Positions 43,218 through 51,377 of a DNA stretch of 64,000 nucleotides are shown here, piece by piece. Under the pieces are notes generated by a model. The model searched no databases. It was not told the origin of the DNA and saw nothing but the letters and a program-made list of their open reading frames with translations. Every line of letters begins with the position of its first letter. The first letter of the stretch is position 1. This DNA is from CBDCBA01 sp965214125 (GTDB lineage Bacteria > Planctomycetota > Phycisphaerae > Tepidisphaerales > Tepidisphaeraceae), in assembly GCA_965214125.1 (NCBI GenBank), contig CBDCBA010000027.1, positions 310,001-374,000 of the forward strand, given 5' to 3'. Made by a program: the position numbers and the translations under genes.

Positions 43218-44408
43218 TCAAAAGCTGCTCACCGCCTTCACCTCCGCCTCGCGAGTCCGCTTGACGAATGTGCTCTGCTCGCCCTTCTCCTTCAGCATGG
43301 CGGCGTAGGCGTCGTCGTCGAGGGGGAGGTCGACCCAGGCGTCGGTCCAGGCGCTCAGAAGCATCGCGTTGGCGAGCGTGACACCGTTGAGGCCGTCGGT
43401 GCCGGGGGCGATCAGGGGCGTGCCGTCGAGGATGGCCTGAGTCCAGTTGACGAGGATGCCGCGGTGCTCGGGGCCGTTGCCGCCGGGGATGTCGGTTTTC
43501 CACGTCTCTGGCTTGGCGAAGCCCTCGTCGGTCTCGTCGAGGAATTGCTTCACGCTCGTCGGGGTCCGCCACCACGTGATCGCGCCGTTGCCCTCCATCA
43601 CAACCTTGCCGCGGTCGCTGGCGATTTCGAGGAACTGCGTGCCGGGCGCCTCGCCCGTGCTCGTCACGAACGTGCCCGTGGCGCCGTTGGCGTACTCGAC
43701 GTATGCGGTGACCTCGTCCTCGGTTTCGATCTCGTGGTGGTGGCCCATCTTGCAGAAGGCCCGCACGCGCACCGGCATTCCGCAGATCCACTGCCACAAG
43801 TCCAGGTTGTGCGGGCTCTGGTTGAGCAGCACGGCCCCGCCCTCGCCCTGCCACGTGCCCTTCCAGTCGGCGGTGTCGTAGTAGTACTGCGTGCGAAACC
43901 AGTCGGTCAGCACGTACATCGTCCGCTTGATCTCGCCGAGTTCGCCGCTCTGCACGAGCTTGCGCATCTGCTGGTGGCTCTTGCGGGTGCGCTGGTTGAA
44001 CATGATGCCAAAGACCAGGCCCTTTTCCTTCGCGGCCTGTTCGGCGGCGGCGTTCATCTCCTTGACCTGCTTCGTGTAGACGCCCGCCGGCTTTTCGCTG
44101 AGCACGTGCAGCCCGTGCTCGAACGCCTGGATTGCCAGCGGCGGGTGGAAGTAGTGCGGCGTGGCGATCAGCACGGCGTCGACCTCGCCGCTGGCCATGA
44201 GCGCCTCGCCCGAGTCAAACCCCCTTACCTCGTGCTGCGCGACTGTTTGGACGGCGTTCTTCACCTTCGCGGGATCGCTGTCCGCGATGGCCGTCACGCG
44301 CAGGCGGGGCACGGGCTGGCCGCCGGTCAGCATGCCCAGATGGGTGCAGCCCATTCCGCCGACGCCGATGATGCCCAGCCGCACTTCGTCAGACGCTTCG
44401 TTGCTCAT
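43218..44408 (-). CDS. Gfo/Idh/MocA-family oxidoreductase
   Basis: This is an NAD(P)-dependent sugar or cyclitol dehydrogenase. The 396-residue product starts at ATG 44408 (four extra residues from 44420 are possible). The Rossmann motif is LGIIGVGGMGCTHLG. VDAVLIATPHYFHPPLAIQAF and GLHVLSEKPAGVY hold the conserved EKP with the catalytic Lys, and the substrate domain contains FNQRTRKSHQQM. HxxNLDLW (SPHNLDLWQWICGMP) is the typical second block. Substrate not predictable. Planctomycetes carry very many members of this family. Confidence 0.92.
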   Translation of the reverse strand: MSNEASDEVRLGIIGVGGMGCTHLGMLTGGQPVPRLRVTAIADSDPAKVKNAVQTVAQHEVRGFDSGEALMASGEVDAVLIATPHYFHPPLAIQAFEHGLHVLSEKPAGVYTKQVKEMNAAAEQAAKEKGLVFGIMFNQRTRKSHQQMRKLVQSGELGEIKRTMYVLTDWFRTQYYYDTADWKGTWQGEGGAVLLNQSPHNLDLWQWICGMPVRVRAFCKMGHHHEIETEDEVTAYVEYANGATGTFVTSTGEAPGTQFLEIASDRGKVVMEGNGAITWWRTPTSVKQFLDETDEGFAKPETWKTDIPGGNGPEHRGILVNWTQAILDGTPLIAPGTDGLNGVTLANAMLLSAWTDAWVDLPLDDDAYAAMLKEKGEQSTFVKRTREAEVKAVSSF

Positions 44409-44451
44409 GGCCGGCACCATAGAACAAAGCGACGCCGCCTTACACCTCGCC

Positions 44452-44970
44452 TTACACCTCGGGCGTGGCCGCCGGATGCGGGTGGTAAATCAGCCATAGG
44501 TTGCGCGCGTAGATCGCCCACGGTGCGCTCTGTCCAAGAAAGCCGATGATCTCGACGCGCCACACGAAATACGCCATCAGCATCGAGGACCCCACCAGGC
44601 TCATCCACCAGAACGAGACGGGCATCACGCTGCGCTTGGCCTTCTCGCTGGCGAGCCACTGCACGATCATCCGCCCGCTGAACAGCGCCTGACCGAGCAG
44701 GCCAAGGCCGATCCACAGGATGCCCAGCGGCGAGGTGACATCGAGCAACCGCAACAGCCAGCCGCGGCGTTGCCGGCTCGTCTGCTGCGACGCGACCGCC
44801 TCGAGGAACTCGGCCGGCTCGAGCGTGACCGGGCCGTCGTCGGTCTCGATGACCACGTGGCCGTCCTGCACGTTCAGGTCCGCGAGCCGATCGCTCATCG
44901 GCATGTCGGGGCCGGCGACACACGGGGCCGCGAGCAGCAGGACGATCAGCGCGGCAAGGCAGCGCGTCAC
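44452..44970 (-). CDS. Lipid-A-disaccharide synthase N-terminal-like (LAB_N) membrane protein
   Basis: The 172-residue protein starts at GTG 44970, overlapping the GT2 stop by four bases. A signal or membrane segment (CLAALIVLLLAAPCVAG) leads into a short domain with VVIETDDGPVTLEP. Then come the LAB_N helices: ILWIGLGLLGQALFSGRMIVQWLASEK, SVMPVSFWWMSLVGSSMLMAYF and an IYARNLWLIYH ending. LAB_N proteins often sit with DPM1-like GT2 enzymes, as here. They may move or present lipid-linked sugars, though this is not firmly shown. Confidence 0.83.
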   Translation of the reverse strand: MTRCLAALIVLLLAAPCVAGPDMPMSDRLADLNVQDGHVVIETDDGPVTLEPAEFLEAVASQQTSRQRRGWLLRLLDVTSPLGILWIGLGLLGQALFSGRMIVQWLASEKAKRSVMPVSFWWMSLVGSSMLMAYFVWRVEIIGFLGQSAPWAIYARNLWLIYHPHPAATPEV

Positions 44971-45752
44971 GAACGCTCCTCGCTCGCCGTCAGGGCAAGT
45001 TCGTCCACGCGCACGTCGCGCAGGCGGTTGGCCATCCAGCGGACGACGAGCAGGTCGCAGAACCCGCCGACCCCGCGTGTCAGCACGCCGACGCCGTACT
45101 TGGTCTGCCCGGCCTGGCGCGGGTGGTGTCGAACGTCGTACTCGGCGATCTCCGCTCCCAGCAGTCGGCTGTAGGCGGGGAAAAACCGGTGCATTCCCTT
45201 GTATTGCAGCGGCAAACGCTTGGCGAGATCGCTGCGCATCACGCGGGCGCTGCACCCGGTGTCGCGCACGCTGTCGCCGATGACCAGCCGCCGGGCGGTT
45301 CGGCCGACCCAGCTGGCGCGGCGGCGGAAGAACGTGTCCTGCCGGTTCTTCGAACGATCGCCCTGCACGAAGTCGACGCCCCGATCCTTCAGCAACGCGA
45401 GCATTTGCGGCAAATCGGCCGGATCGTTTTGCAGATCGGCGTCGAGCGTGGCGATGAAGGTCCCGCGCGCCGCCGCGATGCCGGCGGCCATCGCGGCGCT
45501 CTGGCCCTGCGGCTTCGCCCGGCGCAACACGCGCAGCCACGGGCGCGTGGCCGCGAGGTCCGTCAGCCGGTCGGTTGTGCCGTCGATGCTGCCATCATCG
45601 ATGACGATGAGCTCGAACGGCACGTCGCCCATCGCCGCGGCAACCTGCTCGGCGAGGGGGCCGACGTTGTCCACTTCGTTCAGCGCCGGGACGACGATCG
45701 ACAACTCCGGCCGTTCGCTCAACGCAGGTTCGATCGCTCCGTCCGGCACCAT
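44967..45752 (-). CDS. Family 2 glycosyltransferase, polyprenyl-phosphate type
   Basis: The 261-residue enzyme resembles dolichol-phosphate mannosyltransferase and ArnC-type proteins that load a sugar onto a lipid carrier. Visible motifs are LSIVVPALNEVDNV, ELIVIDDGSIDGT, IATLDADLQNDPADLP (the DXD region) and QGDRSKNRQDTFFRRRASW. There are no C-terminal membrane helices; the LAB_N partner encoded in the overlapping downstream gene may supply membrane attachment. Donor sugar unknown. Confidence 0.9.
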   Translation of the reverse strand: MVPDGAIEPALSERPELSIVVPALNEVDNVGPLAEQVAAAMGDVPFELIVIDDGSIDGTTDRLTDLAATRPWLRVLRRAKPQGQSAAMAAGIAAARGTFIATLDADLQNDPADLPQMLALLKDRGVDFVQGDRSKNRQDTFFRRRASWVGRTARRLVIGDSVRDTGCSARVMRSDLAKRLPLQYKGMHRFFPAYSRLLGAEIAEYDVRHHPRQAGQTKYGVGVLTRGVGGFCDLLVVRWMANRLRDVRVDELALTASEERS

Positions 45753-45803
45753 GGGGAGACAGGGTAGCCACCGCCGCCGCCCGACGCGCGGCGGCCCGCC
45801 TGC

Positions 45804-48050
45804 CTACGCCGCGGCGTCCGCAGCGTGGCCGTGGTGGCCGGGAGGTTCGGGGATCTCCGGATCGTCCGCGTACTCCTCGCCGGGGGCGTCCGGGCGATCG
45901 CTGGAGTGAACGCTTTGGAACCGCCCCGGCACGCGCATCCGGAACGTCTCGGGCCCGGCGTTGACGGCGTCGAGCTGCTCGAGCTTCTCCAGATATTTCA
46001 CCACGGTCGAACAGACCGTCGCGTGCGACCATGTCAGCGGCGAGACCGAGATCGGCTCGTTCGTATACGGGTTCACCTGCTCGGCCAGCGTGCCGCTCTC
46101 AAGGGCGTGACTGGCTGCCCACTCGAAGATGGGGATCGCCTGCTTGAGCTGGCCCTTGTTCGTCGCGCGGTGGATGAAGTAATCCGCCAGCCAAAGCGTG
46201 CAGATGAACCAGGGATTTCCGGGGACATTGTCGATGTCGTCGCTGACGCGGTGGTAGTAATCGTTCGTGTACCGCGCGACGCCGCCGACGTCGGTCTTGA
46301 CCCACAGTTCCTTCTCGATCGCGTCCATCGTTGCGACCACGCGCGGGTCGTCGCCTTCGAAGAGGTGGAACTTGTAGATCGCGAAGAGGCTGGCGTCGAG
46401 CGTGTCGTCGACCTCGTAGATGTCCTCGCTGTCGGCCGCGTGCAGCTTGTTGGCCTCGGGGTCCTGGTAGCCCGGCTCCTGCGGGGGCGTCATCTGGTCG
46501 TGCGGGACAAGCCGCCGGCTGAAGCGGCCCAATTCCTCGCTCCACAGGTACTTCGCCGCCCCTTCCTTCACCTCGGCGGCGGCCTTGCCGTACTTGTCGG
46601 CGCGTGCCTTGTCCCCGAAGGCCACCGCGAAGTTTCGCGCCGCGATCAATCCGCCGTAGACCGTCGCGACCGTGAAGGCGTGAACGCCCCACCGCTCTTC
46701 CCACAGGTCGTAGCTCGGCAGCGGCAGGCCGGTCCGCTCATCGCGGTACCTGCACATAAAGTCGGCCGCGGGCATGACGACGTCGATCCAGAGCGGGCGG
46801 ATGTACTCCGTGTCGCGGTAGCGCCAGTAGTGCCGCCACATCGCCCAGACGACCAGCGCCGTCTCGTCCTCCTGGATCGGCAGGCTCGGGCGGCCGTCCT
46901 TGATCCAGGGGTGCCAACTGCTCGCCGGGCTGCCGTCGGGGTTGTACTTGTGCAAAAAGTACCCCTCGGGCTGGATCACCCGCTGGCAAAAGCTGTAGAA
47001 GTTCCGCGCCAGATCCTGGTAGCCGCACAAGTCGAGGGCGTCGGCGACGAGCGCCCCGTCGCGCGGCCACATGTAGCTGTAGGTGTCGCGCGCGAACTGC
47101 ATGATGTCGGAATCGTTCGCCGCGATGATGGCCCCTTCGTCATCAATCTGCGTGCGCACCGTCAGCATCGAGCGCTTGAAGAGCTTCACCACGTCCGCCG
47201 GCAAATCGCCGAACTGGATGCCCGCCCCCTGGCTCCACAGACGCCAGTAACTTGTCGTGCGGTCGAGCACGTTCTGCGGCGTGTGGCGGTCGAGCCAGCC
47301 GTGCAGCTCGGCCACCTCGTCGCGACTGTTGCCCGCGATGATGCAGAGATAGACGTCGACCGTGCCGTGCGCCGGCACCGTGACGTTGCAGCTCATCGTC
47401 GAGTCGACCGCCCCCTGGGCGATCGGGTTCATGCCAAGGTGCCCGTCCTCGGCGTCGCGGAAGGTGCCCTCGGCCCCGCCGAAACCGCTCGTGCCGGTCG
47501 CGAACTCGTCCACACGCCGCTCCGGCTTGCCGTCCTCACCCGGCCCGTACCAGCAGCAGCTCAGGTAGCGCTTGGCCCGGTAGTGGACCATGCTCTTGAG
47601 CTCCGGGTCGTAGTAGGCCGTGTCGCCCACCCGCGTGCCGAACATGAGGAAGTCGTGGTGGTGCAAGACCTTCACGAGCCGCTTGACGTCCTGGCGGTTG
47701 TGGACGCGGATGCGGCGGACGAAGACGTTGCGGTTGAAGTCGACCGCGTCGTTGCAGTGCAGGCTCAGTTGCAACCGCTCGTTCCACAAGTCGACGTCGG
47801 TCGTCAGCGCGTCCTCAAGATAGCGTTGGCGAACGGTCCAGTCGCGGTCGTCGCTCCAAGCGAGCCGGCCCTGGCTGTTCTGGCCCGGCTGCTTCTTGCC
47901 GGGGGTTTCAGCCCAGACGCCGAAGTGGCACGGCCCGGCGCCGGCGTGGTTCTCCTGGCCGACGTGCGGGTAGAAGAGGTCCCGCAATTGGTAGCGGTCG
48001 TCGAACGTGATGAGCAGCCGGCCGTTGCCGACGGGGATGTCGCGGGGCAT
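45804..48050 (-). CDS. Glycoside hydrolase family 15-like protein (glucoamylase type)
   Basis: From ATG 48050 the product is 748 residues. The N-terminal beta-sandwich domain starts RDIPVGNGRLLITFDDRYQLRDLFYPHVG, and the alpha/alpha barrel begins near residue 300. DTYSYMWPRDGALVADAL and SYDLWEERWGVHAFTVATVYGGL are GH15 hallmarks, and the second holds the general-acid Glu pair. AEQVNPYTNEPISVSPLTWSHATVCSTVVKYLEKL is the typical C-terminal end with the catalytic base region. There is no signal peptide, so it probably acts in the cytoplasm on alpha-glucans or trehalose. Confidence 0.92.
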   Translation of the reverse strand: MPRDIPVGNGRLLITFDDRYQLRDLFYPHVGQENHAGAGPCHFGVWAETPGKKQPGQNSQGRLAWSDDRDWTVRQRYLEDALTTDVDLWNERLQLSLHCNDAVDFNRNVFVRRIRVHNRQDVKRLVKVLHHHDFLMFGTRVGDTAYYDPELKSMVHYRAKRYLSCCWYGPGEDGKPERRVDEFATGTSGFGGAEGTFRDAEDGHLGMNPIAQGAVDSTMSCNVTVPAHGTVDVYLCIIAGNSRDEVAELHGWLDRHTPQNVLDRTTSYWRLWSQGAGIQFGDLPADVVKLFKRSMLTVRTQIDDEGAIIAANDSDIMQFARDTYSYMWPRDGALVADALDLCGYQDLARNFYSFCQRVIQPEGYFLHKYNPDGSPASSWHPWIKDGRPSLPIQEDETALVVWAMWRHYWRYRDTEYIRPLWIDVVMPAADFMCRYRDERTGLPLPSYDLWEERWGVHAFTVATVYGGLIAARNFAVAFGDKARADKYGKAAAEVKEGAAKYLWSEELGRFSRRLVPHDQMTPPQEPGYQDPEANKLHAADSEDIYEVDDTLDASLFAIYKFHLFEGDDPRVVATMDAIEKELWVKTDVGGVARYTNDYYHRVSDDIDNVPGNPWFICTLWLADYFIHRATNKGQLKQAIPIFEWAASHALESGTLAEQVNPYTNEPISVSPLTWSHATVCSTVVKYLEKLEQLDAVNAGPETFRMRVPGRFQSVHSSDRPDAPGEEYADDPEIPEPPGHHGHAADAAA

Positions 48051-48150
48051 GGATTGGTTGGATCGGCCTTCGGCGGTCGAGCGGGGCGTGCGGGGGTACT
48101 CCCTGGGCGTTATGAGACGGTAGCAGGGTGAAGGATGAAGGGTGAAGGGT

Positions 48151-48238
48151 GAAGGATGAAGGATGAACCCGAGCCGGAGCCCGAAGCGGAGGCGGACAGT
48201 GTGATCCGGCTCTGCTTCGGGTTCATCCTTCATCCTTC
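48151..48238. repeat. Inverted repeat with GGATGAA arms
   Basis: Two perfect 22-bp arms (48151-48172 and 48217-48238) built of tandem GAAGGAT units and ending ACCCGA flank 44 bases. Inside them GAGCCGGA (48171-48178) can pair with TCCGGCTC (48205-48212), and CCCGAAGC (48180-48187) with GCTTCGGG (48214-48221). The right arm reaches into the stop codon of the SRPBCC gene (48237-48239). Confidence 0.85.
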
Positions 48239-48731
48239 ATCCTTCTGCCTTTCCCCTCATCCTTCTCTGCAACTCCGCGTGTCGGTACGCGAACATTTTG
48301 TCGAGTTCGCGGCGGACGATCAGCTTGCTCGCGAGCAGGCCGATCGGGCCATAGCCGACGTCGTAGTCGATCCGGTCGCTCGCCAGCACGCGCGTCCGGC
48401 CGCCCTGCACGATCTCCTCGAAACCGTGCCGGTGCGACCACCGCTTGAACGGGCTGACGATCGCTTCATCGACGAACCACGCCCGGCGGTGCGGCCGCGA
48501 CCCCGTCGGCGGCTGCCACTCGCGGTAGACGGCCACCCACTTCTTCCGCCCGATCGGCGTCTTCGCCGTCAAGTGCACCTCCGCCCCGACCCCGCCCGGA
48601 TCGGCCCGCTCGATCTCCACCCCCGCCTCCGGCGGCGACAACGCCACAAGCCCCGTCTCCGCATCCGCGTGGAACGCCCAAACCTCCTCCAGCGAAGCGT
48701 TCAACAATGTGCGGTATTCGGCCACGGGCAT
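48237..48731 (-). CDS. SRPBCC-fold (START-like) protein
   Basis: The 164-residue protein has the START-like lipid-binding layout: EYRTLLNASLEEVWAFHADAETG at the start, a central beta-sheet (WVAVYREW, FVDEAIVSPFKRWSHRHGFEEI) and a long C-terminal helix ending MFAYRHAELQRRM. Such proteins bind hydrophobic ligands or serve as cyclases or dehydratases; the ligand is unknown. The final residues (GKAEG) and the stop lie in repeat-like sequence, so the end of the gene was probably reshaped by the repeat. Confidence 0.82.
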   Translation of the reverse strand: MPVAEYRTLLNASLEEVWAFHADAETGLVALSPPEAGVEIERADPGGVGAEVHLTAKTPIGRKKWVAVYREWQPPTGSRPHRRAWFVDEAIVSPFKRWSHRHGFEEIVQGGRTRVLASDRIDYDVGYGPIGLLASKLIVRRELDKMFAYRHAELQRRMRGKAEG

Positions 48732-48755
48732 GCCATGACCGTAGGGCTACACCCC

Positions 48756-48791
48756 GGTGGCACGGGTCGCGTCCGCGAGACCCGTGCCACC
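48756..48791. repeat. Inverted repeat GGTGGCACGGGTC
   Basis: Perfect 13-bp arms (48756-48768 and 48779-48791) enclose ten bases. It lies just upstream of the SRPBCC start and could form a strong hairpin on either strand. Confidence 0.8.
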
Positions 48792-48832
48792 ACCACCCCA
48801 CGTGCGAGTTTGGAGCCATCACAGAACCCGCG

Positions 48833-48902
48833 GACGCCGGAGCGGAAGCTCCGGGTTCTGACGACCATTCCCCATCGGACCCGGAGCTTCCGCTCCGGCG
48901 TC
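48833..48902. repeat. Nested inverted repeat with CCGGAGC core
   Basis: Arms of 26 bp (48833-48858 and 48877-48902) match with one mismatch across an 18-base spacer. Each arm is itself an imperfect palindrome (CCGGAGC..GCTCCGG type). It is intergenic, between divergent genes. Confidence 0.85.
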
Positions 48903-49034
48903 GCAAGGTCGCGGTATCGGCTCTAAACGTGATCGACAACAACGACCGTGGATTCAGACAGCATTTCGGAACGCATAACGCGTGGGCTCGTCGTCGCCGT
49001 CGGCGGTGGGTGGAGGAGCTAGACTCGCCCCCCG

Positions 49035-49658
49035 ATGCAGACCAAGCGCGACCTCATCATCGAGCCGATCGGCGTCGAGCAGGAAGACCTCGCCAAGCCG
49101 ATCGATTGGGCCGCGCTCTTCGGCAACGCCAACCCGGTCGAACTCGAAATCGGGTGCGGCAAGGGGACGTTCCTTACGCGGCAGGCGAAGGGGCGGAAGG
49201 ACGTCAACTTCTTCGGCATCGAGTGGGCCCGCTTCTACTGGCGGACGATGTGCGACCGCCTTCGCCGCAACGGGTGCGAGGACAACGCGCGGGCGATCCG
49301 AGCCGACGCGAGCCTGTTCGTGAAGGACTACGTCGCCGACGGGTCGCTGGCGGCGGTGCATATCTACTTTCCGGACCCGTGGCCGAAGGCGCGCCACCAC
49401 AAGCGACGGCTGATTCAGGCGGAGTTCTTGCTTGAAGTTCAGCGGATGCTTCGGCCGGGTGGGCGCGTGCAGGTGGTCACGGATCACGCCGACTACTGGT
49501 CGCACATCGAGCCGACGTTCAAGGCCGGGCCGCTGCGGATCGTGCCGTACGAGCACCCCGGCGACACGGCCGAGGGGGAGGTGGTCGGCACGAACTTCGA
49601 GCGCAAGTACATCGCCGAGGGCCGGACGTTTCGTTCGATCGCGGCGGTGAAGGAATAG
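49035..49658 (+). CDS. trmB: tRNA (guanine-N7-)-methyltransferase
   Basis: The enzyme methylates G46 of tRNA with SAM. The 207-residue product has ELEIGCGKGTFL as motif I, FFGIEWARFYWRTMCDRLRRNG, and the family-specific HIYFPDPWPKARHHKRRLIQAEFL block with the catalytic PDPWPK. VQVVTDHADYW follows. The C-terminus TNFERKYIAEGRTFRS is the usual TrmB ending. The next gene begins ten bases after the stop. Confidence 0.95.
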   Translation: MQTKRDLIIEPIGVEQEDLAKPIDWAALFGNANPVELEIGCGKGTFLTRQAKGRKDVNFFGIEWARFYWRTMCDRLRRNGCEDNARAIRADASLFVKDYVADGSLAAVHIYFPDPWPKARHHKRRLIQAEFLLEVQRMLRPGGRVQVVTDHADYWSHIEPTFKAGPLRIVPYEHPGDTAEGEVVGTNFERKYIAEGRTFRSIAAVKE

Positions 49659-49668
49659 GATTAAAGCG

Positions 49669-50427
49669 ATGTGTCGATTGCTCGCACTGCTGTTGTTGCT
49701 CGCGCTCTCGGGCTGCTCGATCGGGCCGACGGTGCGGCCGACAGCGGCGCAGCTTGACGCGGGCGGGCCGTTGCCGAGGCCGGTGATCGTCGTCGGCGGC
49801 TACCTTGACCCAGGCCTGGGCCCGAACCAGACGGCCGAGCGGCTGATCGACCTCACGCACGACCTGCGCATCGCCAGCGTCAGCCCCGGCTTCGCCCTCG
49901 ACATGGACGGCGCGGCGAACAAGATCGTTGAGGCCGTCGACGCGGCGTTCCCGACGGACGACCCGACGTGGACGACGGAGGTGGACGTGGTCGCGATCAG
50001 CATGGCCGGCCCCGCCGCGCGGCTGGCGGCGGCGCCGGGCGGCTCCTTTGGCGATCACGGCCGGCGGTTGCGGATCGGGCGGATGTTCTCCATCGCCTCG
50101 CCGCACGTCGGTGCCCGGATGGCCGACAAGCTCGGCTGGGCCGACCTGGTTTTCGCCGCCCGGCAGATGCGGACCGGCAGCGGGTTCTACCGCAACCTCG
50201 CCCGGCGAGAACAACTGGCGCCGCCGGAGGAGCAATTTCTGATCGTGCAGTACGCGAAGGAGAACGACCTGTCGATCGGCCCCGGCAGCGAGCTGCCCGC
50301 GCACCTGCTCAACCGCGGCATCGTCATCTGGATCGACACGCCGCGCGGCCGGTCGGGCCACCAGAAGGTCTACGCCGACGAGACCATCCGCAACGACATC
50401 GCCCGACGCCTGCTGATCTGGGAGTAG
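49669..50427 (+). CDS. Alpha/beta-hydrolase-like lipoprotein, degenerate active site
   Basis: The 252-residue protein has a lipoprotein signal (LLALLLLLALSGC). The core resembles a lipase: VIVVGGYLDPG, then VDVVAISMAGPAARLAA and RMFSIASPHVGARMADKLGW. In the nucleophile elbow the serine (Ser111) is kept, but both flanking glycines are lost (A-x-S-x-A in place of G-x-S-x-G), so activity is doubtful. SGHQKV near the end holds a possible catalytic His. The next gene is a clear paralogue with an intact elbow. The stop codon is part of an inverted repeat. Confidence 0.8.
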   Translation: MCRLLALLLLLALSGCSIGPTVRPTAAQLDAGGPLPRPVIVVGGYLDPGLGPNQTAERLIDLTHDLRIASVSPGFALDMDGAANKIVEAVDAAFPTDDPTWTTEVDVVAISMAGPAARLAAAPGGSFGDHGRRLRIGRMFSIASPHVGARMADKLGWADLVFAARQMRTGSGFYRNLARREQLAPPEEQFLIVQYAKENDLSIGPGSELPAHLLNRGIVIWIDTPRGRSGHQKVYADETIRNDIARRLLIWE

Positions 50428-50504
50428 GGTGGGATTGATCCCACCATCCGGCGATGCCAACACGGGCTCGGGCGGAACCCGAGGTGGGATAAATCCCACC
50501 CTAC
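50424..50504. repeat. Nested inverted repeat with GGTGGGAT core
   Basis: Arms of 22 bp (50424-50445 and 50483-50504) match with one mismatch over a 37-base spacer. Each arm carries the palindrome GGTGGGATxxATCCCACC. The left arm includes the stop codon of the preceding gene. Confidence 0.88.
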
Positions 50505-50512
50505 AGTTGCCG

Positions 50513-51241
50513 ATGATTCGCGTGGTTGCACTACTGCCGTTGTTCCTCGTCGCGATTGGATGTGCATCGACCGTGCAACCCGAGGCGACGACGCGGCCCG
50601 CGCCGCGGCCGGTGGTCGTGATCGGCGGGTACGCCGACCCGTTTCTCGTTGCGGACGACGTCGCCCGCGATCTGCGGCGACAGCTTGGTGATCGTCCGGT
50701 GCTCTCGGTCAATCCCGGCTTCTCGCGCAACTTCGACAACGCCGCCGCCAAGGTCGTGCGGGCGACGCAGGAGGCGTTCCCGTCGGATGATCCGGGCGAG
50801 ACGGTCGCGGTCGACGTGGTCGGCATCAGCATGGGCGGCGTGACGGCGCGGCATGCGGCGACGCCGCGGCCGGGGGAACGACGCCTGAAGATCACGCGGC
50901 TCTACACCATTGCCGCGCCGCACTCAGGCGCGCAGCTCGCCGACCGCCTGTCGTGGGCGGACGTGTTCCTCAGCGGTCGCCAGATGCGGACGGGCAGCGC
51001 TTTCCTCGACGCGCTCACGATGCGGGAGCGTTCGATGCCGCCGGAGCAGCGGTTTCCCATCGTGCAGTACTCGTACGAGCGCGACCGCACGATCGGCGAT
51101 CGCGGCGCGCTCCTGCCGACGCACCTGGAGGAGCGCGGCCTGGTCGTGCCGATGACGACGCCCTTCTACACCACCGGCCACGCCGCCGCCGTGCGCGACG
51201 GCCGCGTTCGGCGCGACATCGCCCGGCGGTTGCGCGAGTAG
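50513..51241 (+). CDS. Alpha/beta-hydrolase (lipase-like) lipoprotein
   Basis: From ATG 50513 the product is 242 residues with a lipobox ending AIGC. The hydrolase core is VVVIGGYADPFL, VDVVGISMGGVTARHAA with the intact G-x-S-x-G (Ser106), and LYTIAAPHSGAQLADRLSW. TTGHAAAV near the C-terminus offers the His. It is a tandem paralogue of the gene at 49669, sharing the RQMRTGS block and the EERGLVVPM/LNRGIVIWI region. It probably acts in the periplasm or at the outer membrane on lipids or esters. Its stop also lies in an inverted repeat. Confidence 0.83.
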   Translation: MIRVVALLPLFLVAIGCASTVQPEATTRPAPRPVVVIGGYADPFLVADDVARDLRRQLGDRPVLSVNPGFSRNFDNAAAKVVRATQEAFPSDDPGETVAVDVVGISMGGVTARHAATPRPGERRLKITRLYTIAAPHSGAQLADRLSWADVFLSGRQMRTGSAFLDALTMRERSMPPEQRFPIVQYSYERDRTIGDRGALLPTHLEERGLVVPMTTPFYTTGHAAAVRDGRVRRDIARRLRE

Positions 51242-51301
51242 GGTGGGCACGGCCCACCATCGGGAGCGAGTTCAGAACCAGAGGTGGGCCGTGCCCACCC
51301 T
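51240..51301. repeat. Nested inverted repeat with GGTGGGC core
   Basis: Perfect 19-bp arms (51240-51258 and 51283-51301) enclose 24 bases. Each arm is a palindrome of the form GGTGGGCxxxGCCCACC. The left arm begins inside the stop codon of the preceding gene. It is built like the element at 50424-50504, with a different core. Confidence 0.88.
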
Positions 51302-51377
51302 CTGCTTGGTGTACGTGAGCGTCATGTTCTTCTTGAGCCCGCCGTCGCCGGCCATGGTGCCTCTAGCATGCCCGCGC

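Larger units (their letters stand above)
48732..49034. other. Gene-free stretch with two inverted repeats before trmB
   Basis: The 303 bases between the divergent SRPBCC and trmB genes contain the repeats at 48756-48791 and 48833-48902 and no credible gene. The last 130 bases presumably hold the trmB promoter. Confidence 0.6.

Noticed and set aside
45825..48131. A 768-codon open frame on the plus strand opposite the GH15 gene
   Set aside because: The antisense strand encodes an unmistakable GH15 protein; the plus frame has only compositional openness.
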